A DNA stretch of 64,000 nt, taken from positions 19,429,001-19,493,000 of the forward strand of contig OY756940.1 in assembly GCA_963580275.1 (NCBI GenBank), written 5' to 3'. This DNA is from Crataegus laevigata (Eukaryota > Streptophyta > Magnoliopsida > Rosales > Rosaceae). Below are positions 11,331 to 23,639 of the stretch, in pieces. The translations under genes and the position numbers were made by a program. Under the pieces are notes generated by a model that was not told the origin of the DNA, did not search any database, and worked only from the letters and a program-made list of their open reading frames with translations. Within the stretch, counting starts at the first letter, position 1; each line of letters starts with the position of its first letter.

Positions 11331-11522
11331 GAGGATCCTTTTTAGATCTTCTTTGTGAGGATTTTAGAGATTCTTCAATCACGTCCGTTTATTGTATATT
11401 ATGTGGTCAGCTTTCTTCAGGTACTATTTATATTTAATTTTAAATAATAAAATTTTATAAGAATTTCTGACTGCACAATGTACGATGAATAGACGTGATT
11501 AAAGGATCCAAAGAGAATCCTC
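11331..11522. mobile_element. MITE with about 80-bp imperfect inverted repeats
   Basis: The left end starts GAGGATCCTTTTTAGATC and the right end, read in complement, starts CGAGGATTCTCTTTGGATCC. Both arms contain the TCAATCACGTC / TTAATCACGTC motif. The target duplication is not clean, so the superfamily is uncertain. Confidence 0.65.
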
Positions 11523-11726
11523 GTTCAAATTAATCTCTATGTGTTGTAAATTTTGATTAATTAATCTACTTGTCAATGCACTTTTTCATTGGGATCGGTC
11601 GCATGCAAGGTCTAAGATTTTTGTGTTAACGACCAAAAAGATGTATATATTGCAGGCAATTTTTAGGAATTAATTATTTTAGTGAAGAATAATACTAACT
11701 TTTGAATTAAACTAATTGTGATTAGT

Positions 11727-11900
11727 TGTTATTCAGTATTACGGTCTAGTAGTATGTCTCTTCACTTGTAAGTAGAAAGTCTTAGATTCGAATCTCGTGG
11801 ATAGTGAATTCGATTCCAAATTATGTTACAAATTGTGTGTCTTAGCCAAACTCTCCATTTCGATAGTGTAAAATATATCACTGTACTAAAAAAAAACTTA
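11727..11900 (+). mobile_element. tRNA-derived SINE
   Basis: A 174-bp element with a B-box-like GATTCGAATCT at about 11785, a possible A box near the TCTAGTAGTA sequence, and an A-rich 3' tail. The direct repeat TGATTAGT at 11719-11726 and 11901-11908 is a plausible target duplication. Confidence 0.7.
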
Positions 11901-12229
11901 TGATTAGTAGATACTATATGTAACATTTTGTATTTGTTATAGAAGAATATAGAGAGAGGTGCAGTAGAGAAAGATAAAAAGGTGCTTAGAATTTTTTTTA
12001 TTTTGGAAACTGGAAATATATTACTAGGGCAAAGATGCCAGAAAAGTACAAAGAAAGCCTACAACGAGACCAACAAGCAACAAAGCAACCAAAAAACCGA
12101 CGCAGTGAGGGGATATGGAGAAAGACACGAGGATCATGTTCAAGTGCCTCCCCTACAACTACCAACCATAGATCAGTGAGGACAAGGTAAGCCATCTTTA
12201 TTTACAACATGAACTAAAGAAGATGGAGG

Positions 12230-12999
12230 TCAGCTAACCCAAGTGATGTTGCACATCTCTGTACTACTACACGACACCAAGGTATCCGCCGCCATATGGG
12301 CTGACCTTGGAACCCAAGACCAACGACAGTTCTGAAAAGACTCCCCTACCCGATTAACAACTATTAAAGTATGACAGGCCTCCCAGCTGCCATTTTCCAA
12401 GGAAGTTGATAAAGATGAAATCATATATCTTTCGAATCAGACTCAAGGATTATCCACTAATACCCTAAGTGCGTAGCCAACTGACACCTTCGCAAAATAG
12501 CTAAAGCTTCAGCCGCGGCTGCAATAGGAGCATGGATCGCAGACCTTATCACAGCCACAAACTCACCGCGCTCACCTTGAATCACTACCTCTACAAAACC
12601 ATTCTTAGATGAGGCAAACCAACTAGTATCCACATTCACTTTGAGGAAGGGAAATGAAGGGGGAGACCAACAAGCCGCATGAACTACCACCATAGATCGA
12701 GCAGGCATGGAATTGGAGGGAGCACCAATATCTTCAAGGAACACGGCAACTGAAATTGAAATGACATGATGAACCTGGGTAGGACTAATAGGATATTGAT
12801 TAAACAGAACGCCACCAAACCAAATGGGTTTCACCCAAAGGCATAACAAGAAGAGATTCTCAATAAATTCCAAATCACCATTGCATATCGGACACATAGG
12901 TGAGGGGGCAGATTTGTAGAAAAATAAATTCTCCAATGTAGCCAGGGCACGATGAGTAAGTCTCCACATAAAATTACGAAGTTTAGGCGAAGTTTTCAA
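12230..12999 (-). pseudogene. LINE zf-RVT and RNase H remnant
   Basis: The frame 12999-12457 reads 'LRNFMWRLTHRALATLENLF' followed by 'CPICNGDLEFIENLFLLC', the zinc-binding reverse-transcriptase-associated region. It continues with 'FLKVNVDTSWFASSKNGFVE', an RNase H start with its first catalytic Asp. A shifted frame (12424-12230) ends 'SWVPRSAHMAADTLVS', the RNase H C-terminus with the conserved HxxAD pattern. Not functional as it stands. Confidence 0.8.
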
Positions 13000-13063
13000 C
13001 TTCCAAATAAATTGCTAAACCTGTGTCGATATAAAGCTAGATGAGGAGGGTCGGCTATACACC

Positions 13064-14366
13064 AGGGATCCTTACAAAGACTAAGCCCATTGATACCAAG
13101 ACTTGACCATATACAACCCATTCTTAGTAGAATCCCAGACTAGGCGGTCATGGCTTTGAGAATCCCCAATGGGTGTCACCAAGATTGCATTTCGTTCCTC
13201 CGCCAACAAAAATGGTTAAAGAAAACCTATATCCCAGGAATCGAGATTAGGACTGGTGAAAGAAGCAATGTAAGTATCTCTAGTCACAGGCACTGCCCCA
13301 TGCAAATGATGTCCCAATGAAAGGGATGGGAGCCAACAATCCACCCACAAACAAACAGTACATCTATCCATAATTTGCCAATGACCCACCAAAAGATTAT
13401 TCCAAGCCCAAGAAGCCATACTCCCACGTTGAGCATCAAAGAAAGAACAATGCGGAAAGTACCTAACTTTAAGAACCAATGCCCATAGGGAGTTCGGGTG
13501 TTAAATCAATCGCTAACACTGTTTCGCAAGTAAGGCATCATTAAAAACAGTAAAGTTGCGAAACCTTATACCCTTTCATTCTAAGGGAGACCGAAAGTGT
13601 TCTTAGACACTTGGTGAAGTTTTCGCTTCTCACCAACTATCCCCCACCATAATGCAAATATCAGAGAGTCTAACTTGTTGCATACCACTATTGGGAACTT
13701 AAACAGATTCATAGGGATCCTTACAAAGACCATGCCTATTGATACCCAAACTTGACCATATACAACCCATTCTTAGTAGATTCCTAGACTAGGCGGTCAT
13801 GGCTTGAGAATCTCCAATGGGTGTCACCAAGATAACATTTCGTTCCTCCGCCAACAAAAATGGTTGAAGTACCTATATCCCAGGAACTGGGATTAGGATT
13901 GATGAGAGAAACAATGTGAGTATCTCTAGTCACAGACACTGCCCCATGCAAAGGATGTCCCAATGAAAGGGATGAGAGCCAACGATCCACTCACAAACGA
14001 ACAATACATTCATCCATAATTTTCCAATGTGACCTTTTTGTCAACAGATCTCAACCCACCAAAAGACTATTCCAAGCCCAAGAAGCCACACTCCCACGTT
14101 GAGCATCAAAGAAAGAACAATGCGGAAAGTACCTAACTTTAAGATTCAGATGTTGAATCAGTCGCCAACACTATTTTGTAAGTAAGGCATCATTAAAAGT
14201 AGTAAAGTTACGAAACCCCATACCCCATTCCTTCTTAGGGAGACCCAAAGTGTTCTTAGACACCTAATAAAGTTTCTGCTTCTCACCAATTGCCCCCCAC
14301 CATAATGCAGATATCAGAGAGTCCAACTCGTTGCATACCACTACTAGGAACTTAAACAAATTCATA
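13064..14366. repeat. 649-bp tandem duplication inside the LINE
   Basis: AGGGATCCTTACAAAGAC occurs at 13064 and again at 13713. The text downstream runs in parallel through 'CTGCCCCATGCAAA' and 'AAGAAAGAACAATGCGGAAA' to 'GGAACTTAAACA' in both copies. The copies have diverged by several indels, so the duplication is not recent. Confidence 0.85.
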
Positions 14367-14603
14367 TGGTAAACAAGAATTGCTTGGACAGCTGCCTTAA
14401 TTAATACCTCTTTACCCGCTTGAGAGAGAGCACTTAGTGTCCACTCTTGTAATTTTCGCAAAACCCTACCCTTCATAAAAGCCCGATCTTGCCACTTGGA
14501 TCTACCCTACAATACAGGAACACCAAGGTATGTGCCTGGATTGGAAACAACCTACATATTCAGAATTTGTCCCAACTCCGTTGACACTATCGTCAGCGTA
14601 TTA

Positions 14604-15521
14604 TCACCAAAGAACATAGACAAATTTTTGTAGATTAACAGCTTGACCCGAGGCTGCACAATATTCTTCAAGAATTTTAACCAAATGGCAACAATTCCGT
14701 CTATTAGCCTTCAGAAACAGAAGAGTATCATCGACAAAGAAAAGATGGGAGATGACGAGAACATGCTGATTCCTCTTAATGTCTTCCAAATGTTTCCGCT
14801 CAACTACTAAGTGAAGCATCCAAGAAAGAACATCACTTACCAATAAGAACAAATACAGAGATAAAGGATCCCCTTGTCGTAAGCCACGAAAATAAGCAAA
14901 CTTGTTTCCCGATTGGCCATTAAGAAGTACTGCAAAATTAAATGAACGCACGCACCCCATAATAATCTTTTGCCAACAAGAATGAAACCCCATCTTCTCC
15001 ATCACTGCCTCAAGAAAATCCCGCTCTACCCTGTCATATGCTTTACTCATATCTAACTTGATACCAAGCTCAAATTGACTCTTAGCTTTCCAAAGTTTAA
15101 GAAAATGGAAAAGTTCATGAGTAATCCCAATATTGTCCTGAATTTGTCGATCTCCCACAAAAGCATTCTGCATGGGAGAAATGAGATTTGGAAGCAGCAG
15201 TCTTAATTGATTAGCCAACACCTTAGCCAAGATCTTATAAGAATAATTACATAAGCTAATCGGGTAGAATTGAGAGACAGATTATGGATTGGGAACTTTT
15301 GGAATTAGCACAATATGAGTGGCATTTAGTTGGCTAAGATTAATGTCTCTAGATTCCAACAGCCAAGCCAAAGCATTCACATCCTCACGAATAGTTTCCC
15401 AAAAAGAATGATAGAACACACCTTGAAAACCATCGAGTCTTGGAGCCTTGAGACCACTAATTTGTATCGTTGCTTCTTGAATCTCCACATTTGAGATTGG
15501 AGACAACAATGACTCATTCAT
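14604..15521 (-). pseudogene. LINE ORF2 reverse transcriptase domain
   Basis: An upstream frame (15521-15282) gives 'LKAPRLDGFQGVFYHSFW' and 'HIVLIPKVPNP'. The next frame (15230-14604) gives 'LPNLISPMQNAFVGDRQIQD', 'LDMSKAYDRVE', 'RGLRQGDPLSLYLFLLVSD' and the catalytic box 'FFVDDTLLF' (usual FADD, so both Asp are kept). A stop between the frames breaks the domain. Confidence 0.9.
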
Positions 15522-16235
15522 ATTGTCAAAGACTTAAGTAGTAGAGATTCCAAAATAGTGCCCCAATTTCGACCCCGCATAGAAGTGAAGAGATTGTGAA
15601 AATAAGTATTAATCAACTGCTTTACCCGATGAGACCGCTCTTCCCTACTACCATCGTCTTGTTTAATTTTCAATACATGATTCCGCCCCCGCCGTTGCAT
15701 GGTAGAGTGATGGAAAAACTTGGTGTTAGCATCACTTTCTGTAAGCCGTTTAACCCTCAACCTTTGGAGCCAAACACTTTCCTTCTGTGCCGATAACGTA
15801 CCAATCAATTTTGCCTTTTCATGAATCTCAACAACATGTGCACCTCAATCTCGTTCGAGCTCACCAACTCGAATGTTAACTTCTCTAGTTCCTGCTCGCG
15901 CATTTTGAATTTGCTTCGACTCCATCGAGTGAGTTGAGAGCGACAATAATTAATTCTTGTACACCAATGATCCAAAACTGCACAACCACAAAGACGGGCC
16001 TAACACCCTTCCACCAACCTTTTGCATTCCTCATCTTTTGCCCAAAAAGCTTAGAAGCAGAATAACCGTTGACTAATAAGCTTTCGGGAATCACTCTAAA
16101 TGATAATAGAACAATGGTCAGAGCCAACTACAATACCATAAGCAACCATAATGTTTGGCCAGGTTTCCTGCCATACCTGATTAGAAGGCCCCTATCTAAT
16201 CTCTCTTTCACCAGATCATCATGTCTTGTATCGTG

Positions 16236-16775
16236 CTAAGTAAAGGCAGGGCTATTGAAATTGAGGTCAAATAACTTGGGCAAATTCATAAAAACAGCTA
16301 GATATTGAGGTCGATTATATATAACAAGTGATCCACCACATTTTTCAGAATCCCAAAGAAATTTGTTAAAATCCCCACCACACAGCCAAAGAACAGAAGA
16401 ACGAAAATTATTATTCATCCAATCCCAAAATTGTTCTTTCTCCGCTTGATAAGCAGTACCATACACACTTGTTACACAAATCCACCGAAACTCTCCCTTT
16501 GGACTCACCCTGGCATCAATAACATGCTAAGAATATATGTTGATATCCACTTCCAAATGTTTATCCCACCAGAGGCTCAAACCACCCGACCTACCAATTG
16601 GAGAAACATTAAACCCATGTTTATACCTCATCCATCGTCGCACTTCGTCAATTCTATGATCCTTTGTCTCTAATAGAAAAATCATAGAGGGCCGATATTT
16701 TCGAATAAGCCCATGAAGGGCTCGAACTACCGTGTCCGACCCAAGACCACTGCAGTTCCAAAAGATGTAACTCAT
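16236..16775 (-). pseudogene. LINE ORF2 apurinic-type endonuclease domain
   Basis: Two adjacent frames read 'MSYIFWNCSGLGSDTVVRAL', 'MIFLLETKD', 'GRSGGLSLWWD', 'VTSVYGTAY' and 'CGGDFNKFLWDSEKCGG'. These are the N-terminal, ET, YG and GDFN blocks of the L1 endonuclease. A stop separates the two halves near 16,527. The motifs are clear, though the enzyme is unlikely to be made intact. Confidence 0.85.
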
Positions 16776-17521
16776 GGTGACTGTGTGACTATTGAAGGCT
16801 AGCCGCCACCACCTTGAGAATGAGTTCCTTGTTTTCTGTCCAACAAAGCAACCCGCTCCTGTTTAGTGGCCTCATCCATAAACTCCCACATATCTTGATA
16901 CTCAACGGGAGTTCCCCGAATTCCTTATCTGCATAAATAGTTATCTCCACCATCAAGCAACGTTCTCTGAGACTCATTTTCCTTAGTCACTTGGCCACGC
17001 GGTGCTTTATAGCTTGACTATTCTCAATATTCTAAATCTTCTTTTGAAGGGATTAGATAAACTTTGACTCCTCCTCCTCAACACCTCTTTCCAATTGGTT
17101 GCCTTCGGCCTTCCTTTCACTACTCACTGGAATATCCTCAAGTGTGACTGTAGGAGTATCCCCAAGTTGTCATGAAATGGTCTTTATGGTTGCATGCATG
17201 CCCTGGAGAATTTGGTTCATCCTTCGCCACACCAATTCTATCGAGTCGATGTCATCGCTTACGCTCCCGAACTGAAAGCTGAGGCAGATCATGCAATATC
17301 AACCCATCAGTCTTGCTACCACCCTCGCCTTGAAGGTTAGCAGCATGCTCGCGCCGAATTCCTTACAATTCGCCCATTCTTCTACTTCTGACAACACCCG
17401 CTAACCGTCGTTCTCCCACTCCAAGAGTAAGTGATCGTTGAGGAACCACTACATACCGTATAGGAGCCACCTTCGTTCATTCCCCATATCCAACTAAACC
17501 ACCCCTAGAAGGCTCAAATAC

Positions 17522-17563
17522 ACATTCAGTATTCACATGTCCAATTTTTCCACATCCGGAACA
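17522..17563 (-). pseudogene. LINE ORF1 CCHC zinc knuckle remnant
   Basis: The translation reads C-S-G-C-G-K-I-G-H-V-N-T-E-C, a complete CX2CX4HX4C knuckle as found near the C-terminal part of plant LINE ORF1. The surrounding frame is broken and the rest of ORF1 is absent upstream, so the 5' end is probably truncated. Confidence 0.75.
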
Positions 17564-17589
17564 AAAATCTTGCAATATCATATTTATTA

Positions 17590-17880
17590 TGGGATAATTA
17601 CCTTTATTTACACTATATTATTTACACAATATCTTGGGAATATTCTCACCAAATCAACTCTAAATGGCTAGCCACCTCCTCTATAAATACCCTATTTCTC
17701 CACCAAAAGTGAGAGAGCTTTTCTGTACACAAAACCATAAGCACTCGTCATAGGTGTGTGAGGCTTTTAGGTTCGATTTTTGCAAAAAGCGAATTTTAAC
17801 CATATTATTGCTAGTCTATTGTGACACTTAGCCTACTCTCCCACCCGCTTAGTGTAGATATTATCGTTTGTTAAAGAAAA
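17590..17880 (+). mobile_element. Possible LTR remnant followed by SINE-like tail
   Basis: 'CTCTATAAATACCCTATTTC' at about 17680 resembles the TATA and leader region of the Gypsy LTR at 20.7 kb. It is followed by a B-box-like AGGTTCGATTTTTGC and the tail GTGTAGATATTATCGTTTGT shared with 2225-2336. Boundaries are not resolved. Confidence 0.45.
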
Positions 17881-20296
17881 TGATTTCAATTCCTATTCTT
17901 TATAAGTAAACACGCCCTAAAATATATATGGACTTTACTAACAAGAAGTAAAGTTACCATCATCTTAACCAGAATGGCAAGGGACGAGACTATGATATGT
18001 CCGGTTTTGGTCATCATCACCATCCCATCCTCAATTATGACAACAGTCCATTAGGGCAATAATATAAGTCATACAATGACCAAAAGGCATTTGAAAGGGT
18101 ACATGATATGAACCAAAACCTTACAAATTTTAAAATGAATCAAGGACTAAGATCCATATATTACGTGGAGTGTAGGGTTTCCAATACTAAAGTGAGATGG
18201 TCCCATATCACAAATGGTAAAAAGCATACTATATATATGAAACATGTGACCTCATGTGATTTAGATAGTGACATTGTTTTCGGTTGCCTTGTCATTCAAA
18301 TCCCTTTTGTAATATTTAGCAAAAAAGTTGTCACTAGTATTACAACGTAATGGTACTATTCTTTATTTATAGGAATTTTTTTATAGTACTTCGAAATGTT
18401 TGACTTTTAACTGTTAGATTTTTTGTCAAAAACATAAAAATCAAGATTTAACAGTTAAAAAGTTTGAAGTATTCTATACTATGATAGAATTGTTGGTATT
18501 TGTAAGTGTATGATTTTGGATTCAACTCTCACGACTAACGAATTTAATCCTTAAATATGGTTGATTCATTATGTGACCTAACTAATTCATTGTATAACTC
18601 AATCTGAATTGTATCAATAACCGGCAAGAAAGCTTAAGAAAAAAGCTAAGCCCAAAAAGGTAGTGAAAGCAAAGAAATGTTTTGGGGTGCCCCTGCCTCC
18701 ATCCCCACCCATGGTAAGGGATTTGCAGCATTTCGGGCGGAAGTCAAGGCTTTGAATGTATTTGAGAGAAAATCGTAGTTTTAGTTTAGGTGAAGCAACT
18801 TAATAAAAAGTCATTGTTTGGCAATTATTCTGGACAGTTTGCTAATGGAGATGTCATTATTCTTGGTGGTCCAGCTAAGCACGCCATATTAGGCACCGTT
18901 TTAGTTGTACTTTTGGTACTTTGCCATATGAACATTTGATAGGAGTAAAATGGATTTTTATTATGATGTGTAGAGATTTTAAGGTTCTTTGAGTCTTAAA
19001 AATAGAAGTTCAAGCATAGGTACGTAATTGGAACTCATTGCATGTCATGCGTTTATTTTTATCTTTCTTATCATGTGATTGAAAAACTTTTATATATACA
19101 TTGTATGTCATCTGTCTTATTTCTCTCATTATGTGACAATAATTAAGAGAAACTTCTATTGTACGTGTTTTATGTCGCCTCTCTTCCTCTCCCTCTCACT
19201 CTCTCTCTCTCTCTTATTGTTTATGTGGCATGCATCAAAGCGCAAATATATTCTTTCGATAATAGTAAACAATGCATTATGACGATAAATGACAGAATCT
19301 AGACTCACTTGTAAAGTACCTTACTAAGAAGTACCGTTGTTTAAGAGGGATTACTTTTAATGAGAGTAAGATTGCATAGCTGAAGTAACTTTATGTGCCC
19401 ATACTTGATTTTTTTTTTTTTTTTTTTTTTTGTCAATGATCACATATAAAGATTACATTTTCTTATCAATATAGAAAGATTACATTAATATAAGAAGCAG
19501 GAGTATTATAGAACAAATATAGTCTCCTAAGAGAGAAATTTCATTAGTGCTCGTAAAATTTTAATACAATATTTTCCAATGTGATGCTCAACTCCTGTTA
19601 TATATATATTTTTTTACAATGGTAAATTACTTTAAAATAAGGAGAGCAATCTGCTTTAACTAAGATGGTTACACACATGTCTACATGTTAAAAGATTCTT
19701 TAACCTAAACAAGATGCATGCTAGTACCAAATAACAAAAATTTGCATGCAAAAGCCATATAGTCCATATAATAACCAAAATTCTAATGTAATCCATAACC
19801 CTAAACCTTGACTGCAACCATGAATCGAAGACGGACTGTCATGGAACTTAATCGCATCTCGTATAAAGAACATGTGAAATAATTGACGGATCTGTGGACT
19901 TAAATTTGGTCTCCAATGATCCAACTTTGCATAAAAACGAACAGAAACAGAAAATGAACATAAATTTTGATTTGACTCTTTTTTTTTTTTTTATTTATCA
20001 AAAAATAGGATAATCTACAATAGATTCATCTAACTATAGGGGATGGGGATAGTTAGAACTTGGGAGGTAATAGGTTAAGGAGGAATACCCTATCCACTAG
20101 GATAATCACCGACTTGCAAAAATCTTGATTTGACTTAGTAGGCAAAAAATATGAGCATATCGCATCAAAGTCTTTCAAAATAGTGATGGATCAAAGTTTG
20201 GTGATAAGAGATTAATGAAATTATATTAGGGGTAACTTAGGACGAATGAGTTGAAAACAATGATATGGAATTCAGATCTAAGCCACCACTTGAAAA
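17881..20296. other. Intergenic, one hairpin MITE candidate
   Basis: No gene is recognised. A gene-fragment-like stretch at 18,620-18,900 has no family I can name. A T22 run lies at about 19,409-19,430 and a short CT-rich run at about 19,190-19,215. Confidence 0.5.
18370..18490. mobile_element. Small hairpin MITE candidate
   Basis: Arms of about 40 bp, TATAGTACTTCGAAATGTTT against the complement of AAGTTTGAAGTATTCTATACT, flank a short loop. No target duplication was identified. Confidence 0.5.
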
Positions 20297-20301
20297 GTTA
20301 C

Positions 20302-20976
20302 TGTGGAGCCAAAAATAATCACAATGCGACATGTGGATTTTTGGGTGAAGATGACAAATTTACCCTCAAGGCACACCGGGTCTCCTACACACGAGCAGTG
20401 GAGAGTCATCCATCAACCAAGTTAAAAGTGCACAAAATAGGTAACAATTCAAAACTTATCTCATCAAATCCCTTCTACAAGGTAACTCCTAAAACCTAGT
20501 CCATTCCATATATTTTTTACCTCATTTTTCCTTATTCAATTAGCCATTTATTTCAAACATTCCGTAACCTTCAAAAACATTTCATAACATCCCTTTTTAT
20601 TATGATTAATCAGCCAATTAATATATTTATTTCTAATCAATATATTAAAGGCTAATTACATCACCAAATAACACCCAAAAAAACCCATAAATACACCCTC
20701 ATGGCCGGCCACTCTTTCTCCAAAGAGGACCGGCCTATCCCTATAAATAGGCTCCTATTTTCACCAAAAGATCATTCCAACACTCTTGAAAAAATCCCAA
20801 AATTCTCTAAACATTCTTTCTCTCTAAATTCTAACTTTGGCATCGGAGGTTCTTCGGCCAAAGCCCCCTCCCAATTCATCGTGGGCGCGTGAGGCTCTTG
20901 GCGTTGACCAAAGGTGTTGATTGTTTTGTAGGTGCAATTTTGTCAAAGAAGGAGAAGGCAAAAATTTGCATCCACA
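20302..20976 (+). repeat. 5' LTR
   Basis: 675 bp, starting TGTGGAGCC and ending GCATCCACA. It carries a TATA box, CTATAAATAGG, at about 20741. Confidence 0.9.
20741..20751 (+). promoter_or_regulatory. TATA box in 5' LTR
   Basis: CTATAAATAGG lies 225 bp before the LTR end, where a retrotransposon promoter is expected. The same site is intact in the 3' LTR near 25016. Confidence 0.65.
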
Positions 20977-20978
20977 AA

Positions 20979-20998
20979 TTGGTGCTTTCATTGAGAGC
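20979..20998 (+). other. Primer binding site
   Basis: TTGGTGCTTTCATTGAGAGC begins two bases after the 5' LTR, the usual primer-site position. I do not assign the tRNA. Confidence 0.6.
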
Positions 20999-21139
20999 TT
21001 GAGATCTATACTTATAGAAGACTCTCGCGTAGAAAAGGTTTTTCTCTATTTTCTAGTCCTCTTGTATTTTTCGTACGTTTTTATTATTAGAATTTTCTAT
21101 TTGCAAAGATTCTTTGATAAAACGTAAAAGGAGAATATA

Positions 21140-21934
21140 ATGGTTAGAAATTTAGAAAATTCCACAAGTGAAAATTCCCATATTCAAGAGATGAGACCAC
21201 AGCGATCCACGAGACTACATGTGATCTTAGGGGGAACGACACCACTATCACAAGGCTCCACCATGGCAACCACCGCGGTGGCCACCACAACAATCACCCG
21301 CGGCGAGGTCCATGACTCCACCACCACGGCCCAAGCCGTGTTATCCAAGGCTCACGCCACTAAAGTCACGGCTCGAGCTATGTCACTCCATGCTCAACGC
21401 GAGCTCAATGCGTTGCCAAACCGAGCCCAAGCCTCGCATTCGCGAGCATCACACGACGAGCAGCCCACTCTTTCGGCCCAGCCTGCTCTCGCCGAGCAGC
21501 CCACTCTCACGGCCCAGCCTGCTCCCGACGAGCAGCCCACTCTCGCGGCCCAGCCTGCTCCCGCCGAGCAGCCCACTCTCGTGGCCCAACCTATTCCTGA
21601 CGAACAGCCCATTCTAGTGGCCCAGCTTGCTCTCGCCGAGCAGCCCACTCTCGTGGCCCAGCCTGCTCCCGTGGCATTCCAAGCAGCCCAAATCGGCCCA
21701 AGACTATCTCAACCATCCGGACCAACCATTAATCCGGGGGCATTTCCACCACGTTTCTCCGCTGATTTAACATTTCCCAATTTAAATCTCGCGCCAGGAG
21801 CCTACCACACTTCCACTGCTCAAGGAAGCATATTCCTTCCAAGCTTTTCCAATCCAAATGGCGAACAACATTTGTCTCGACAAGTCATAGAGTTGATGAG
21901 TGCCCTTGCACAGCAGACAACCTTGGTGAATTAA
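21140..21934 (+). CDS. Proline/alanine-rich N-terminal gag frame with tandem peptide repeats
   Basis: A 264-residue open frame at the head of the retrotransposon interior. After a basic N-terminus ('MRPQRSTRLHV') and a Thr/Ala-rich stretch, residues about 108-180 are a run of about six 12-residue repeats of the form EQPTL-x-AQPA-x-x-(A/D). The tail reads 'FPNLNLAPG' and 'RQVIELMSALAQQTTLVN' and then stops. The conserved gag domain begins about 570 bp later in another frame, so the original gag was probably one protein split by mutation. Confidence 0.6.
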   Translation: MVRNLENSTSENSHIQEMRPQRSTRLHVILGGTTPLSQGSTMATTAVATTTITRGEVHDSTTTAQAVLSKAHATKVTARAMSLHAQRELNALPNRAQASHSRASHDEQPTLSAQPALAEQPTLTAQPAPDEQPTLAAQPAPAEQPTLVAQPIPDEQPILVAQLALAEQPTLVAQPAPVAFQAAQIGPRLSQPSGPTINPGAFPPRFSADLTFPNLNLAPGAYHTSTAQGSIFLPSFSNPNGEQHLSRQVIELMSALAQQTTLVN

Positions 21935-22507
21935 TTCTTGCAACGCACCGAGATCCAACGTGCCTCGGACAAGGAGTCCCGAAGTAGGACAAGGGCAGAT
22001 GAACTTCTCCACCAGCGTCCCAGCAAGCAGTCTATCAACCAGCCACGATATGAGTGTTATGGCAGTTTACGCTCGCGCTTGGGTCTTTGGGATAGCGTAT
22101 ACTCTCGTCTTAACGCGTGGAGGAGCATACATTCCTGATCAAGCCCATGGGCGAACATATCTTCACGGTTGAGGTCACACTCTGATTATCAACATGGACA
22201 GCCTTCCATGCAAAGTGTTCATTCACAACTAGGCTCGCAAAGAGTATTCTCCACTTCACATCGGAGTAGGCAGCACGGCAGAAGGAGAGAAACAGTCATT
22301 CAATCCAACTCAAGCTCAACCGGCAGCCTGCGAGCAGCCCGTTCGCCTGCCAGAAACATGCCACATGCACTGCAGCCGTGACATAGGCGAGTCGAGCATA
22401 GGGAAGAATGGCCTAAGCCCATAGGTCGTGATCGGGGGTAACCGAAAGTTCCACTGCCTCAGCAGAGGCAAATTCAAGAAGAAGTCGAGAGGCTCTTAAC
22501 TGAACGA

Positions 22508-23446
22508 TTGCGCAATTTTCAACGTAACGAGGTTGCTGACGATGCGCTTCAACGAAACATGACCAACATAAGCATGTCACCATTCACGAATGAGATTAAA
22601 CAGACAGATCCACCTCGCGGGTTCACTATACCTCACTTCACTCTATACAAGGGAGACAAAGACCCGGATCGACATCTCAAGCACTACTGCAGTACCATGA
22701 TCCTCTACAGGAACAATGATGTGCTTATGTGCAAAATTTTTGCCACAACTCTACAAGGCGAGGCGCAAGACTGGTTTCACACTCTACCGCCGTAGTCGAT
22801 CCGGAATTTCAACAAACTTTCCTTTGTTTTTACTAAGGAATATTTGTTTAACCGCTCAATCAAAAGGATATCAGACCATCTTTTCAGCATCATAAAAGAC
22901 CCTTGGGAGACAATTCGCGACTATGTCAAAAGGTTCAAAGCGAAGAAGGCCAAGATTGTTGGCTGCAACGAGGACATAGCAATGGCAGCATTCAGAAATG
23001 AGTTTCTCACCGAACACCCTTTATTTGGAAAACTGATCGTGGGAAAAGAACTGACCATAGCAGCTTCGTATGCTTTGGCGGAAAAGCATGCACTATGGGA
23101 CGACGCCAAGCAATCTTACGAAAATGATTCAGAAAAGAAGCATATGCAACGTTCCCCGACTAGAGAAGACTCAGCAGCCGAAACATTCACCAGGTTCACA
23201 ATTCCAATCAGCCAAATTCTCTGTAAACTCAAGAACGAACTGCCGCCACCCATGAAAGGCTATCTTACCAGGCTAGATTATACAAAGTATTGTGCATTCC
23301 ATCAAGGATCAGGCCACACTACCAACGGCTGCCTGAAGTGGAAGCAGTACCTTGAAAAGCTGACAAATGAGGGCCGGTGCAATGAATATCTTGACAGGTC
23401 AACAAAACGGCCTACACAAGCAAGGGAAGTCTCCATCACCCTTTAA
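22508..23446 (+). pseudogene. Gypsy gag capsid and nucleocapsid region, interrupted
   Basis: The first frame (to 22795) reads 'FTIPHFTLYKGDKDPDRHLK' and 'GEAQDWFHTLPP', the retrotransposon gag signature. A stop TAG at 22793 interrupts it. The second frame (22844-23446) continues 'DPWETIRDYVKRFKAKKAKI' and ends with the knuckle-like 'YCAFHQGSGHTTNGCLKW'. The capsid region is otherwise well preserved for a copy with no pol. Confidence 0.85.
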
Positions 23447-23639
23447 ACCCCGTTAGGGTTTTTCCAAATAAGTTCGAAGTCTCAAGCAGCTCGACGAACA
23501 AGGCCTTGCAAGCCAATGATTATCCAGTTTGTTATGCAGTGTCTACCGTTGATTTATTTCTTTATTCTCAATGAAGATTCAAAAAGTTATTCATGAGCCT
23601 AGATCAACCGCTGTCTACAACAACTGCTCAAAACTCTTT

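Larger units (their letters stand above)
11993..17580 (-). mobile_element. L1-type LINE, nearly full length, degenerate
   Basis: On the minus strand the order is the CCHC knuckle of ORF1 (17563-17522), an endonuclease, reverse transcriptase, zf-RVT and RNase H remnants, a 3'UTR, and an A-rich tail seen as T-rich sequence at about 11993. Frameshifts and stops break every domain. A 649-bp tandem duplication (13064-14366) interrupts the region downstream of the RT. No flanking duplication was found. Confidence 0.85.

Noticed and set aside
18620..18900. Gene-fragment-like text ('KKAKPKKVVKAKKCFG', 'GDVIILGGPAKHAILGTV')
   Set aside because: The frames are broken and short, and I could not place them in any family.
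21394..21648. 84-codon minus-strand frame of Cys/Gly/Ala repeats
   Set aside because: A shadow of the tandem repeats in the retrotransposon gag frame on the other strand.
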